A stretch of DNA of 33,228 nucleotides from Bacillota bacterium (GTDB lineage Bacteria; Bacillota; Clostridia; Clostridiales; Clostridiaceae). Of the stretch, positions 1 to 8,255 are shown one piece after another. Under the pieces are notes generated by a model. That model worked only from the letters and a program-made list of their open reading frames with translations. It had not been told where the DNA came from and did not search any database. The stretch spans positions 1 to 33,228 of the forward strand of contig JAJYBA010000001.1 of NCBI GenBank assembly GCA_021779235.1. The letters run 5' to 3'. A program made the translations under genes and the position numbers. Every line of letters starts with the position of its first letter. The stretch's first letter is position 1.

Positions 1-849
1 CCGATCTATTACCGCTAGATCCATCAAACATAAATCCTTTTGCTTTCCCTCATGCACAAAACTCCTAACCTTTAAATAGTCCTCATATGCTTTTTTAATA
101 GGAGTTGAAAATTTCCCGTCTTCAATTTCTATATTTTTTATATTTGTATTAAAAGTAGTATGACGACAGTGATCTGACCAATATGTATCTATAACTTTTA
201 TCTCAGTAATAGTTGGATTTCTCTTTTCAATTTCCTTAAAATATGTGCTGCAAAATTTTAAATCTTCAAAATTCATAGCAAATCCATGTTCATCCATAAA
301 ACCTTGAAGTTCACTATCATCCATATCTATAAATCCCTCTAAAACTTTTACATCCTGAGCCTCTTCTATTTCCACATACAGATTATCTGGCTTTTCCATT
401 GAAGCTTCTCTAGAATCTACACTATTAATACAGTAATCCTTTATTTTTTCAAATTCCACCTCAGAAATTTTCCCCTGTAGCACAATAACTTTTGCTGCTG
501 CTACTTCTGGTCTTTCACTTTGAGTAAGCATCTGAATGCACTGGGCTGCTGAATCGGCCCTTTGGTCATATTGGCCTGGTAAATATTCTATAGCAAATGA
601 CCATTGATTTTCACTTATCACTAATTCCTCATCATAGACATAATCTACAGTTGGTTCAGAAAAAATTGTATTGCGTGAGTTATCATATTCTTTTTCTGAT
701 ATTCCAGAAACGTCGTATCTATTTATTATTCTTAAAGAATTCAATCCTTCTATACCCAAATTTAAATTTAAATCCTCTAGTAGTTTTTTGCTTTCTACAT
801 TATAGTTCGGCTTTTTTTCAACAAACACTCTATAAATATTCTTTATCAT
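1..849 (-). CDS. purL: Phosphoribosylformylglycinamidine synthase, N-terminal part (cut by window edge)
   Basis: This frame is open from an ATG at 849 to the left edge (283 codons, no stop), so only the N-terminal part is present. The translation begins MIKNIYRVFVEKK and carries the family signature DTYWSDHCRHTTF near residue 227, diagnostic of FGAM synthase. The enzyme makes FGAM from FGAR, glutamine and ATP in the fourth step of de novo purine synthesis. The N-terminal extension before the signature suggests the long single-chain form (about 1250 residues) found in clostridia, rather than the short PurL that works with PurS and PurQ; this is inferred because the rest is outside the window. 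A GGGGAG ribosome binding site lies 8-13 bases before the ATG. Upstream is a sigma-A-like promoter overlapped by two PurR-type boxes. The gene is transcribed separately from rnpB, whose terminator lies between them. Confidence 0.93.
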   Translation of the reverse strand, partial: MIKNIYRVFVEKKPNYNVESKKLLEDLNLNLGIEGLNSLRIINRYDVSGISEKEYDNSRNTIFSEPTVDYVYDEELVISENQWSFAIEYLPGQYDQRADSAAQCIQMLTQSERPEVAAAKVIVLQGKISEVEFEKIKDYCINSVDSREASMEKPDNLYVEIEEAQDVKVLEGFIDMDDSELQGFMDEHGFAMNFEDLKFCSTYFKEIEKRNPTITEIKVIDTYWSDHCRHTTFNTNIKNIEIEDGKFSTPIKKAYEDYLKVRSFVHEGKQKDLCLMDLAVIDR

Positions 850-874
850 AATAACACTCCCCTATATAAAGTAA

Positions 875-918
875 TTTTACGAACATTGTCTTTTTATTTA
901 TATTTATAATTCGTTATA
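875..918 (-). promoter_or_regulatory. Paired PurBoxes (PurR operator) before purL
   Basis: Box 1 (875-888) reads TTTTACGAACATTG on the plus strand and box 2 (905-918) reads TATAACGAATTATA on the minus strand. They form an inverted pair with a CGAA core in each and exactly 16 bases between them. This matches the Bacillus subtilis pur operon arrangement of two facing boxes around CGAAC with a 16-base spacer. The pair covers the predicted purL transcription start, as expected for a PRPP-relieved PurR repressor. The core of box 2 is weaker (CGAAT rather than CGAAC). Confidence 0.7.
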
Positions 919-922
919 TTTA

Positions 923-951
923 ATTATAGTACACTTTACCTTATAATTAAA
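923..951 (-). promoter_or_regulatory. purL promoter (sigma-A type)
   Basis: On the minus strand a TTTAAT -35 (946-951) and a perfect TATAAT -10 (923-928) are separated by 17 bases. The predicted start near 915 falls inside the PurBox pair. The -35 match is poor (3 of 6). Confidence 0.6.
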
Positions 952-980
952 GTTTTATTTTTAAAATAATAAAAAAAGAA

Positions 981-1072
981 AAAGTATATATTACTAATAA
1001 TGCTTTCACTTCGCCAAGTAATTTTAAAATTACTAAGACATGTTTAAATGCATTTTACGTAATACATACTTT
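981..1072. other. Unassigned inverted-repeat element with T-rich flanks on both strands
   Basis: A 14-base arm (981-994) pairs with 1059-1072, with all 14 positions paired if one G-U is allowed when read on the minus strand. Each strand has a run of T directly after the stem (1071-1077 on plus; a T-rich stretch below 981 on minus). The 64-base interior contains a perfect 18-base palindrome at 1017-1034 and a small ACTT/AAGT hairpin. It lies between the rnpB terminator and the purL promoter. It has no coding potential and matches no riboswitch consensus that I recognise. It could be a bidirectional terminator, a small RNA or a miniature repeat. Confidence 0.4.
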
Positions 1073-1112
1073 TTTTTAACGTCTATAGGTTGTAATTTAT
1101 AAAGTAAAAAGA

Positions 1113-1139
1113 AAAACACTACGTTTAACGTAGTGTTTT
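1113..1139 (-). terminator. rnpB terminator
   Basis: A perfect 12-bp stem (1113-1124 with 1128-1139) is followed on the minus strand by a T-rich tail (TTTCTTTTTAC) just after the RNase P RNA. Confidence 0.85.
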
Positions 1140-1140
1140 C

Positions 1141-1531
1141 CATATATGCGAGATAAGTCTATAAGCCGAGTTCTGTATTTGACAATCATCTATCTAGGCC
1201 TATTGTTACCAATAAGCTCAAGCGATACACCCGAGAGCGAGACGGGCCGTCCCATATAGCTCTCCTATTCGATCTTGCTCCAAGTGGGGTTTACATAGCC
1301 GCAAAGTCGCCATTGCGCTGGTGAGCTCTTACCTCGCCTTTCCACCCTTACCAGTCAGCTAAAGCTGAACTCATCAAGCAAAGCTTGATTCTGGCGGTAT
1401 ATCTCTGTTGCACTTTCCTTAGAGTCGCCTCCACTGGGGGTTACCCAGCACCCTGCCCTATGGAGCTCGGACTTTCCTCTCCTGACATACTGCTAAGCAA
1501 TATTCAGCAGCGATTGTCTGGCTTACTCACA
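1141..1531 (-). ncRNA. rnpB: RNase P RNA, class A-like
   Basis: This is the catalytic RNA that trims the 5' leader from pre-tRNAs. Conserved landmarks are visible on the minus strand: GAGGAAAGTCCG at 1479-1468, the following CATAGGGCAGGGTGCTGGGT block, AGGAAAGTGCAACAGA, and near the 3' end ACAGAACTCGGCTTA, whose GGCTTA pairs with the 5' TAAGCC to form P1. The long imperfect hairpin before GAGGAAAGTCC resembles P3 of class A. The ends are estimates: the 5' end comes from the predicted promoter and the 3' end from the terminator. No folding was done to confirm the class. Confidence 0.93.
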
Positions 1532-1537
1532 AAACTT

Positions 1538-1566
1538 ATAGTATCATACTATAGAGTGAAAATCAA
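1538..1566 (-). promoter_or_regulatory. rnpB promoter
   Basis: TTGATT (1561-1566) and TACTAT (1538-1543) on the minus strand are separated by 17 bases and would start transcription about 7 bases before the first paired base of P1. A shifted TATGAT -10 at 1543-1548 is a weaker alternative. Confidence 0.5.
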
Positions 1567-1586
1567 ATGGTTTTTTTATCCATTTA

Positions 1587-2402
1587 TTATTTCAACTTAT
1601 AAGTATCCTTCGTATTTTCTGAAATTAGTACATCATTATAATATCCTTTTTCTCGTAATTGCACTTCTAAAATTTTTCCAAAAATTTTAAAAGGAGTCCA
1701 TTCTGTTATAAAATGTCCCGCATCAATTAATGCTATGTCTTCTTCTTTCAAATCACTTGCACCATGGTACTTTGTATCCCCTGTAATTATGCAATCTGCA
1801 TGAAAGGCTTTACTTATCTTAAAAAAATCTTCTCCGCTACCGTTTATAATAGCAATAGTTTTTATTAATTTATTATCCTCTCCTACATACCTAATATATT
1901 CTGCATTAAAAAGTTTTTTAACCTTTTCACATAGGTCCGTTAATACAATGGGATTCTCCAGAGTTACTAGCCTTCCAATACCATGCTCACTATTGTCGTA
2001 GCCTAAAATTGTTGTTGGCTCCATTACTTTATATTCAGTGAAACCTAAAATTTCTGTGGCAATATCATTAAGACCGCCTTTAACTGAATCTAAATTAGTG
2101 TGACTTGAGTAAACATTTATATTATTTTTAATAAGTTCAATAATCTTTTTACCTACCAAAGTATCACTAGTTATTGCCTTGGGTTTTATAAAAAGCAGTG
2201 GATGATGAGTTAATATCAAATTACATCCTTTATCTTTTGCTTCTCTAATTACATCCAAAGTACAATCTAAAGCAATCAATATTTTTGTAACTTCAGCATC
2301 TTTGTCCCCAACCATTAGTCCTACATTATCATAATCCTCTTTTAGTACAGGTGGGGCTAATTGTTCCATAATATGCTCAATAGTCCTTACTTTTAAAAGC
2401 AT
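1587..2402 (-). CDS. NIF3 / YqfO-family dinuclear metal-centre protein
   Basis: The 271-residue product is a short NIF3 family member. Putative metal ligands are visible: LTHHPLL (H66, H67), HTNLD (H101, D105) and GHFITEW (H230, E234), the usual set for a two-metal site. The family is often annotated as GTP cyclohydrolase 1 type 2, but its physiological reaction is not settled, so no enzyme name is asserted. The product lacks the roughly 100-residue PII-like insertion of Bacillus YqfO. The ATG at 2402 has an AAGGAG site 9 bases upstream and overlaps the end of trmK by 10 bases, indicating translational coupling. The trmK-nif3 pairing downstream of rpoD is conserved in Firmicutes. Confidence 0.9.
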   Translation of the reverse strand: MLLKVRTIEHIMEQLAPPVLKEDYDNVGLMVGDKDAEVTKILIALDCTLDVIREAKDKGCNLILTHHPLLFIKPKAITSDTLVGKKIIELIKNNINVYSSHTNLDSVKGGLNDIATEILGFTEYKVMEPTTILGYDNSEHGIGRLVTLENPIVLTDLCEKVKKLFNAEYIRYVGEDNKLIKTIAIINGSGEDFFKISKAFHADCIITGDTKYHGASDLKEEDIALIDAGHFITEWTPFKIFGKILEVQLREKGYYNDVLISENTKDTYKLK

Positions 2403-3082
2403 TTTAAAAACTCCTTAAGTCTTCTAATAATATGATCAAGCTGTGCTTTTCTATTTTTTGATGAAAGGCTATCTTCACTTAAAGCATTATAAATCTGTGA
2501 ATATTTATATAACTTATATTCTATAAATTTTTCCATTACTATGTGTTTTTTGTCTAATAATATTTTACTTATCTCGTAATATATGCTATCCAGGATCTCT
2601 GGTTTATTATTATATTTAACCTTAATAATTTCATAGAACTTACCATCATCCATGCAAATTTCTTCATCTAGAACATCATATCCTGTATTATATAAATATT
2701 CTCTTAAAACCTCAGCATTTTGAACTGGCTGAAGTATTATATATTTTAACTCTTTTACAACTTTTAAGTCAGCCTCTAAAATATCTCTTATTAAATTACC
2801 ACCCATTCCTGCAATAATTGCTACCTGCACCTCGCCCTTCTTAACTGTAGATAATCCACTTCCCAGTCTACAATTAATTTGTTCACTCACATTATTACTA
2901 AGAACATTTTTGCTGGCTTTCTCAACGGGTCCCCTATTTATATCAGACGCAATGGCACTTTTTATCACACCATTTTTCACTAAATAAATTGGCACATACC
3001 CATGATCTGTGCCTACGTCTACGACACTATTACAGTCTTCTATCATACTTGCAATTGCTTTTAATCTTATACTTAGCTCCAT
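2393..3082 (-). CDS. trmK: tRNA (adenine(22)-N1)-methyltransferase TrmK
   Basis: TrmK uses S-adenosylmethionine to make m1A at position 22 of tRNA. The Rossmann motif VDVGTDHGYVP lies at residues 21-31 and a glycine-rich IIAGMGG follows near residue 85, both typical of the TrmK/YqfN family. Two ATGs are possible. The one at 3082 (MELSIRLKAI) is preferred because it sits 9 bases after AAGG and matches the family N-terminus; the one at 3091 directly abuts that site. The product is 229 residues. The gene lies just after the PH-domain membrane protein and overlaps the NIF3 gene. Confidence 0.93.
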   Translation of the reverse strand: MELSIRLKAIASMIEDCNSVVDVGTDHGYVPIYLVKNGVIKSAIASDINRGPVEKASKNVLSNNVSEQINCRLGSGLSTVKKGEVQVAIIAGMGGNLIRDILEADLKVVKELKYIILQPVQNAEVLREYLYNTGYDVLDEEICMDDGKFYEIIKVKYNNKPEILDSIYYEISKILLDKKHIVMEKFIEYKLYKYSQIYNALSEDSLSSKNRKAQLDHIIRRLKEFLKCF

Positions 3083-3093
3083 AGTTTTCATCC

Positions 3094-3981
3094 TTATCTA
3101 AAGTTTATTAATATTTTAAACTGCATAATTAAAAATATCATTGCCACAATTAATGATAAATAAATATATTTATATGCTGATTTTCTATCATATTTTGCAC
3201 AAAAGTAACTTGCGTAATACATGCAAAAGAGCAAAGCCATATTTAATACCCCGTAAATCATTTGGGTAAATGCAAATTGTTTACCTGTACCTATCTTTAT
3301 TGGGTTAAACTTTGCATCAAAGTTTAAAGGCATAGTATTAGGCAGGCTTTGTTTTAAATATAATATAAATGGGTTTAGGGTCAAGATTAATATTATTACA
3401 CTTACTGCAATTAAAGGTAAAATAAAATGCTTGTCTTTATGAAGATTATAGCTATTATTCACTTTATATTTCCACTCCACTTGATGTACATGGTGATATA
3501 TTAATGTTTCCTCGAACTTCTTGTAGTCCAGAGGGGAAACTGCGTAATTCATATGCTTAGTTTTTATGTAAAAAATATTTTTATTATCTGTAACGAACAT
3601 TCTGCATGTTCCAATTTTATCGATGACAAATCTCCCCATGGCAAAGCTATTAGAGGCAACACCATAGAGCTTAACCCCCTTAATTATACCATTAGAGATA
3701 GTGTACCCTTCAATTTCATTTAATGGTACAATTACTTTTTTTAATGACCCAATAGCATAAATCTTAAGATTTTCGCCATCAATAGTGCATTTAAGTGATG
3801 CGTAAAGTAACATATAGTATACTTGATATATATTACATGATATCAATATCAACTTTAGTAAACTAGCTACAATATACGAGTTAGTAAATTTAAGCAATAT
3901 TAAGATCAATATATTATATAATATAGTCATGAGTAGCATAAACCCGAGCCCTCGCCCTTGCTTTGAAATATAACTATCCAT
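3094..3981 (-). CDS. Membrane protein with a bacterial PH-like domain
   Basis: The 295-residue protein has two N-terminal hydrophobic segments (about residues 14-32 and 36-60), then a soluble stretch of about 110 residues, then three more segments (about 187-210, 238-262 and 273-293). The soluble part, with CTIDGENLKIYAIG followed by FVTDNKNIFYIKTK, reads like a bacterial pleckstrin-homology fold. The stretch LPNTMPLNFDAKFNPIKIG resembles the DUF1648 motif of SdpI-like membrane proteins. Domain assignment is by pattern only. Its function is unknown. The ATG at 3981 follows AAGGTG by 5 bases, and the rpoD terminator separates it from rpoD, so it may have its own promoter in 3982-4065. Confidence 0.75.
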   Translation of the reverse strand: MDSYISKQGRGLGFMLLMTILYNILILILLKFTNSYIVASLLKLILISCNIYQVYYMLLYASLKCTIDGENLKIYAIGSLKKVIVPLNEIEGYTISNGIIKGVKLYGVASNSFAMGRFVIDKIGTCRMFVTDNKNIFYIKTKHMNYAVSPLDYKKFEETLIYHHVHQVEWKYKVNNSYNLHKDKHFILPLIAVSVIILILTLNPFILYLKQSLPNTMPLNFDAKFNPIKIGTGKQFAFTQMIYGVLNMALLFCMYYASYFCAKYDRKSAYKYIYLSLIVAMIFLIMQFKILINFR

Positions 3982-4065
3982 TTAATCACCTTCTTAAAGC
4001 ACATTATAGCATATTTAAATTGCTCTTGTAAATATTTCTTCCATATTTTTGCACTAAAGATAAAA

Positions 4066-4085
4066 AACACCTTATGCAAGGTGTT
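4066..4085 (-). terminator. rpoD terminator
   Basis: An 8-bp perfect stem (4066-4073 with 4078-4085, loop of 4) begins directly after the rpoD stop codon and is followed on the minus strand by TTTTTATC. It ends the dnaG-rpoD unit. Confidence 0.85.
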
Positions 4086-5183
4086 CTAATCTAAATAGTC
4101 TTTTAGTTTTTTACTTCTACTTGGATGTCTTAATTTACGTAAAGCTTTGGCTTCAATTTGTCTAATTCTCTCTCTAGTTACATTAAACTCTTTTCCAACT
4201 TCCTCAAGTGTTCTTGCTCTTCCATCATCTAGCCCAAATCTTAATCTCAAAACTTTTTCTTCTCTAGGAGTCAAGGTATCTAAAACGTTGATTAATTGCT
4301 CTTTTAACATTGTAAATGCAGCAGCTTCTGCTGGTGCTAAAGCATCATCATCAGGGATAAAATCACCTAAATGGCTATCTTCTTCTTCACCTATAGGGGT
4401 CTCAAGAGACACTGGTTCTTGTGCAATTTTCATGATTTCCCTAACTTTTTCCACAGGCATCTCCATAATTTTAGCAACTTCATCTGGTTGTGGTTCACGT
4501 CCAAGTTCTTGAAGTAACTGTCTAGAAACTCTAATAAGCTTATTTATAGTTTCAACCATATGAACAGGTATTCTTATTGTTCTAGCTTGGTCTGCTATAG
4601 CTCTAGTTATAGCCTGCCTAATCCACCAAGTAGCATACGTACTAAACTTATATCCTTTTCTATAATCAAATTTTTCTACAGCTTTTATTAATCCCAAATT
4701 TCCTTCTTGAATAAGATCTAGGAATTGCATTCCCCTTCCTACATATCTCTTAGCTATACTTACCACTAGCCTTAAATTAGCCTCTGCTAGTTTTTTCTTA
4801 GCAATAGGATCTCCTTCTTCAATTTTCTTAGCAAGTTCAACTTCTTCAGTGGATGATAATAATGAGACTTTTCCAATTTCTTTTAAATACATCCTAACTG
4901 GATCATCTATAGATATACCTTCTGGTATACTTATATCAAGTTCCTCACTTTCTGGTTCTATCTCGGTTTCAATTCCAATACCAGGTGTAGTTTCCTGCAT
5001 ATCTCCAACAACATCTATATCCATTGATTCTAAAACTTCATAAACTTTTTCTATTTGCTCTGGACTTAAATCTATTTCATAAAGTTCATCCATTACTTCT
5101 TTATAAGTTAAGGATCCTTTTTTCTTTCCTTTTTCAATAAGTTTTTTGACTATAGTCATTTTTGAACCTTTATCCTTCATCAT
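4086..5183 (-). CDS. rpoD: RNA polymerase primary sigma factor SigA/RpoD
   Basis: This is the housekeeping sigma factor, which directs RNA polymerase to -35/-10 promoters. The protein is 365 residues, the usual Firmicute length. Visible regions in order: a region 1.1-like N-terminus (residues 10-60), region 1.2 (DPVRMYLKEIGKVSLL), region 2 with DLIQEGNLGLIKAVEKFDY and the promoter-melting segment YKFSTYATWWIRQAI, region 3, and the region 4.2 helix-turn-helix VTRERIRQIEAKALRKLRHP. Two adjacent ATGs (5183 and 5180) follow AAGGAGG; the second has the better spacing (7 bases), so the protein may be one residue shorter. It starts 19 bases after dnaG ends, in the classic macromolecular synthesis pairing. 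Confidence 0.98.
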   Translation of the reverse strand: MMKDKGSKMTIVKKLIEKGKKKGSLTYKEVMDELYEIDLSPEQIEKVYEVLESMDIDVVGDMQETTPGIGIETEIEPESEELDISIPEGISIDDPVRMYLKEIGKVSLLSSTEEVELAKKIEEGDPIAKKKLAEANLRLVVSIAKRYVGRGMQFLDLIQEGNLGLIKAVEKFDYRKGYKFSTYATWWIRQAITRAIADQARTIRIPVHMVETINKLIRVSRQLLQELGREPQPDEVAKIMEMPVEKVREIMKIAQEPVSLETPIGEEEDSHLGDFIPDDDALAPAEAAAFTMLKEQLINVLDTLTPREEKVLRLRFGLDDGRARTLEEVGKEFNVTRERIRQIEAKALRKLRHPSRSKKLKDYLD

Positions 5184-5202
5184 ATTACCTCCTTCCTAAA
5201 TA

Positions 5203-6972
5203 CTATAATTGTTTTATATCCTTTTGTACCTCTATAAGTTTTTGCGCTAATTTTATAGATTCCTCTAGCAAGCCTTTTGCTTCATATTGTTTGATTTTAT
5301 TCATAATTTCTTTTTTCGACTCCTCTAACTTGAATTTTTTCAGTTCTTTTATGCAGTCATTTATAAGCTTTTTATGATCCTCTTCATCTCCAGCAAACTC
5401 AATTTCCATGGTATTTATCCATTCTTTTGCACATTCTATATCATTACATCTATATTCAATATTTTTAATTTTTTCATCTACACTTAAATTTTTAAACTTC
5501 ACAATCAAGTTGTATATGCTTTTATGACTTTGAAGCACTAATTGTTCTAGGTCTATGTTTTCTGTAATATAATCACAATTTTCTTCATTTATAAACATAA
5601 ATTTTAATAAATTTCTTTCAGCCTTAATATATGCTGGCTCTAAATATAATTTTTGTCCAAAATCTTGTTGTATATTCATTTCTTGTGATTTATTTGAATT
5701 TTTATTAATTTCTTCGCTTAACAAGTCATATATTGCTTGTTCTTTGATACCAGTTTCTTCAGAAATCTTTTTTATATAGACATCCTTTTCAACCGGATCT
5801 AACTCTGTAATAATTTCAGTAACCTTTTTCACATACTGTATTATCATTTCACTATTTGAAAAATTTATTCCGTCACCGGCTCTTTTAAGCCTATAATCTA
5901 TTAAAGGAAGGGCATCATCCACTAATTTCTGAAAAGCCTGCTTTCCACTGTTTTTTATATATTCATCTGGATCCTTACCTTTTGGAACTATAAGTACTCT
6001 TAGATCGAAGCCTTCATTTCTTAATATCTCTAGTCCCCTTAAAGTTGCTGACTGACCTGCAAAATCAGCATCAAATGAAATAATAACTGTGTCTACATAT
6101 TTTTTTAATAATTTTGCTTGGTTGATTGTTAGTGCTGTACCCAATGAAGCAACAGCATTACAAAAACCATATTGATGGAGCGAAATACAATCCATATATC
6201 CCTCTACAATTATTATTGTTCGAGATTTATTATTTTTGATTACAAAATTTAATCCATAAAGGTGCACTCCTTTATGAAATAACAGTGTCTCAGGTGAATT
6301 TAAATATTTGGGTTTTGAATCATCTAAAACTCTTCCTCCAAATCCGATGACTTTACCCTTATAATCAAATACAGGAAACATTATTCTGTTTCTAAATCTA
6401 TCATAATAGGACCCTTTAGGACTTTTAATAATTAATCCCACATTAAATAGATCGAGTTCTGAGTATCCTTTCTTTTTTAGGTATAATAACAAGCCATCCC
6501 ATTTGTCAAAAGAAAACCCTAATCCAAATTTCTTCATAGTAGCTTCAGAGATACCTCTATTTAAGAAATATGCTTCAGCCTTCTTATCCTTTCTTAAATT
6601 GTCGTAAAAATACCTAGCCGCTTCTACATTAATATTGTACATTTTATTATACATGTCATGTTGTACTTTATTCTCTTTATTTTCTAAATCTATACTAATG
6701 TTAGCCCTTTCAGCTAATATCCTTGCTGCATCAGGAAAAGTTACATTCCTATCCTTCATAATATAACTGATTACATTCCCAGCTTCTCCACATCCAAAGC
6801 ATTTATATATTTGTTTATCTTGTGACACAGTGAAAGAAGGACTCTTCTCATTATGAAAAGGACAAAGGCCAGTATAATTTCTTCCTGTTCTTTTAAGTTT
6901 AACTCTCTCAGATATTACATCCACAATATCATTTTGTTCCTTTATTTTTCGGATGACATCTTCAGCAATCAA
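5203..6972 (-). CDS. dnaG: DNA primase
   Basis: DnaG makes RNA primers for replication at the fork with the DnaB-type helicase. The 589-residue protein has an intact CHC2 zinc finger (C37, H40, C58, C61), an RNA polymerase core, a TOPRIM domain (VEGYMD with E257; SFDADFAG with D301 and D303), and a C-terminal helical region expected to bind helicase. Translation starts at TTG (6972), preceded by AAGGTGG at 10 bases. MIAEDVIRKIKEQNDIVDVI matches the usual DnaG N-terminus, and no ATG fits. It lies between dgt and rpoD. In this genome rpsU is not part of the cluster. Confidence 0.97.
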   Translation of the reverse strand: MIAEDVIRKIKEQNDIVDVISERVKLKRTGRNYTGLCPFHNEKSPSFTVSQDKQIYKCFGCGEAGNVISYIMKDRNVTFPDAARILAERANISIDLENKENKVQHDMYNKMYNINVEAARYFYDNLRKDKKAEAYFLNRGISEATMKKFGLGFSFDKWDGLLLYLKKKGYSELDLFNVGLIIKSPKGSYYDRFRNRIMFPVFDYKGKVIGFGGRVLDDSKPKYLNSPETLLFHKGVHLYGLNFVIKNNKSRTIIIVEGYMDCISLHQYGFCNAVASLGTALTINQAKLLKKYVDTVIISFDADFAGQSATLRGLEILRNEGFDLRVLIVPKGKDPDEYIKNSGKQAFQKLVDDALPLIDYRLKRAGDGINFSNSEMIIQYVKKVTEIITELDPVEKDVYIKKISEETGIKEQAIYDLLSEEINKNSNKSQEMNIQQDFGQKLYLEPAYIKAERNLLKFMFINEENCDYITENIDLEQLVLQSHKSIYNLIVKFKNLSVDEKIKNIEYRCNDIECAKEWINTMEIEFAGDEEDHKKLINDCIKELKKFKLEESKKEIMNKIKQYEAKGLLEESIKLAQKLIEVQKDIKQL

Positions 6973-7097
6973 TAGATTATTACCACCTTACTTATATAAA
7001 TTCACAATATATTTTTATTCGACAAAAAAGTGTATTATCCTGCTTTAAATCCACTTTTTTTAATAATAATTATGTTCGCATATAATATATTCTTTAT

Positions 7098-7129
7098 AAA
7101 ATACAAATATCCTTCAATATTTGTATTTT
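7098..7129. terminator. Probable dgt terminator (AT-rich hairpin)
   Basis: A perfect 13-bp stem (7098-7110 with 7117-7129, loop of 6) lies between dgt and dnaG. On the minus strand the tail is TTTTATAAA, which is weak; on the plus strand it runs into a long T tract. A second, looser hairpin (7024-7032 with 7052-7060) lies between it and dnaG. Confidence 0.5.
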
Positions 7130-7199
7130 TTATTTTTTTCTTTATAAATCTTCGATTAATATATTTTTCTCAAAACTAGTAGTATTTTATTCTCTTATT

Positions 7200-8228
7200 T
7201 TAATAAATAACAACCTTAGGCACATATAAATTATTAAAAAGCATTAAACAGTAATCATCACTCATACCAGAAATGTAATCTGCTACCCCTGTATGTAAGC
7301 CTTCTTCCTCAACTATTTTTTTGTAAAAGTCTGGCATAGCCTGTGGCTTATTATAATAGTATGTATATACTTGTGTTAACACGAATTGTGCTTTTTCCCT
7401 TTCTACCTTTAATATTTCACCTTTATATATATTTTCAAACATAAAATTTCTTAAATCACCCAATGCCTTTTCAACACTTTCACTAAGTGATACAACTATA
7501 TTACCCATATCCAAGTTATTTAAGGTGTTATAAATACAATCTTTAACTAAAGTATCTATTCTCATACCATGATTTGCACCTAATATTTCAATAGCTCCTA
7601 GGGGTAGCATTGCATCGATTAATAATCCCGCTCTTATAGAATCATCTATGTCATGATTAACGTATGCAATCTTGTCGCTATACCTAACTACCTGCCCTTC
7701 TAAAGTCGCAGCCATTCCATATTTTGAAGATAGACCACTGTGATTAAGAATTCCGTCTAGTACTTCCGAGCTTAAATTAAGTCCCTTACCTAATTTTTCG
7801 ATTTGTGTTAGCACTCTAATGCTATTTTCATTATGCCTAAATCCTTGTGGCAATATATCATTAAGCACCTCTTCACCATTATGAGCAAAGGGCACATGCC
7901 CTATATCGTGACCTAAAGCTATAGCTTCTATTAGATCCTCATTTAAACCTATACCCCGCCCTATGGTTTTTGCTATCTGTGCAACTTCTAAGGTATGTGT
8001 TAATCTTGTTCTATAGTGATCACTACTAGTAATTATGTACACTTGAGTTTTATGCTTAAGTCTCCTAAAGGATTTACTATGTATTATCCTATCTCTGTCC
8101 ACCATATAACAGGTTCTTACATCATCTTTATCTTCTAATACTTTCCGCCCCTTTGAGTTTAGGGATAACGCCCCATATGGTATAATTATCTTACCTTCAT
8201 TAGCTTCTATTCTCTGGCGAATATTCAT
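7200..8228 (-). CDS. dgt: dGTP triphosphohydrolase-like HD-domain protein
   Basis: This family hydrolyses dNTPs (classically dGTP) to the nucleoside and triphosphate, controlling precursor supply. The HD superfamily metal motif is present: H50 in DRIIHSKSFRRLKHKTQV, H78 in RTRLTHTLEV, HD at 107-108 in ALGHDIGH, and a later D in RYSDKIAYVNHD. The RLKHKTQV and RTRLTHTLEV blocks are typical of the dGTPase-like subgroup. The start is placed at the ATG at 8228 (MNIRQRIEANEG, 342 residues) because AGGAGGG lies 5 bases upstream; an in-frame TTG at 8264 has poorly spaced signals. Substrate specificity is not provable here. In clostridia the gene commonly precedes dnaG-rpoD, as here. Confidence 0.9.
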   Translation of the reverse strand: MNIRQRIEANEGKIIIPYGALSLNSKGRKVLEDKDDVRTCYMVDRDRIIHSKSFRRLKHKTQVYIITSSDHYRTRLTHTLEVAQIAKTIGRGIGLNEDLIEAIALGHDIGHVPFAHNGEEVLNDILPQGFRHNENSIRVLTQIEKLGKGLNLSSEVLDGILNHSGLSSKYGMAATLEGQVVRYSDKIAYVNHDIDDSIRAGLLIDAMLPLGAIEILGANHGMRIDTLVKDCIYNTLNNLDMGNIVVSLSESVEKALGDLRNFMFENIYKGEILKVEREKAQFVLTQVYTYYYNKPQAMPDFYKKIVEEEGLHTGVADYISGMSDDYCLMLFNNLYVPKVVIY

Positions 8229-8255
8229 AAATTCCCTCCTGATGCTCTCTGTAGC

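Noticed and set aside
597..851. Plus-strand open frame of 84 codons
   Set aside because: It lies antisense to the clear purL frame and has no ribosome binding site or recognisable protein.
981..1072. Possible purine riboswitch before purL
   Set aside because: The conserved purine aptamer loops are absent and the element lies upstream of the predicted purL promoter, so it would not be in the mRNA leader.
1385..1690. Plus-strand open frame of 101 codons
   Set aside because: It is antisense to RNase P RNA and the end of the NIF3 gene; the conserved rnpB motifs explain the sequence.
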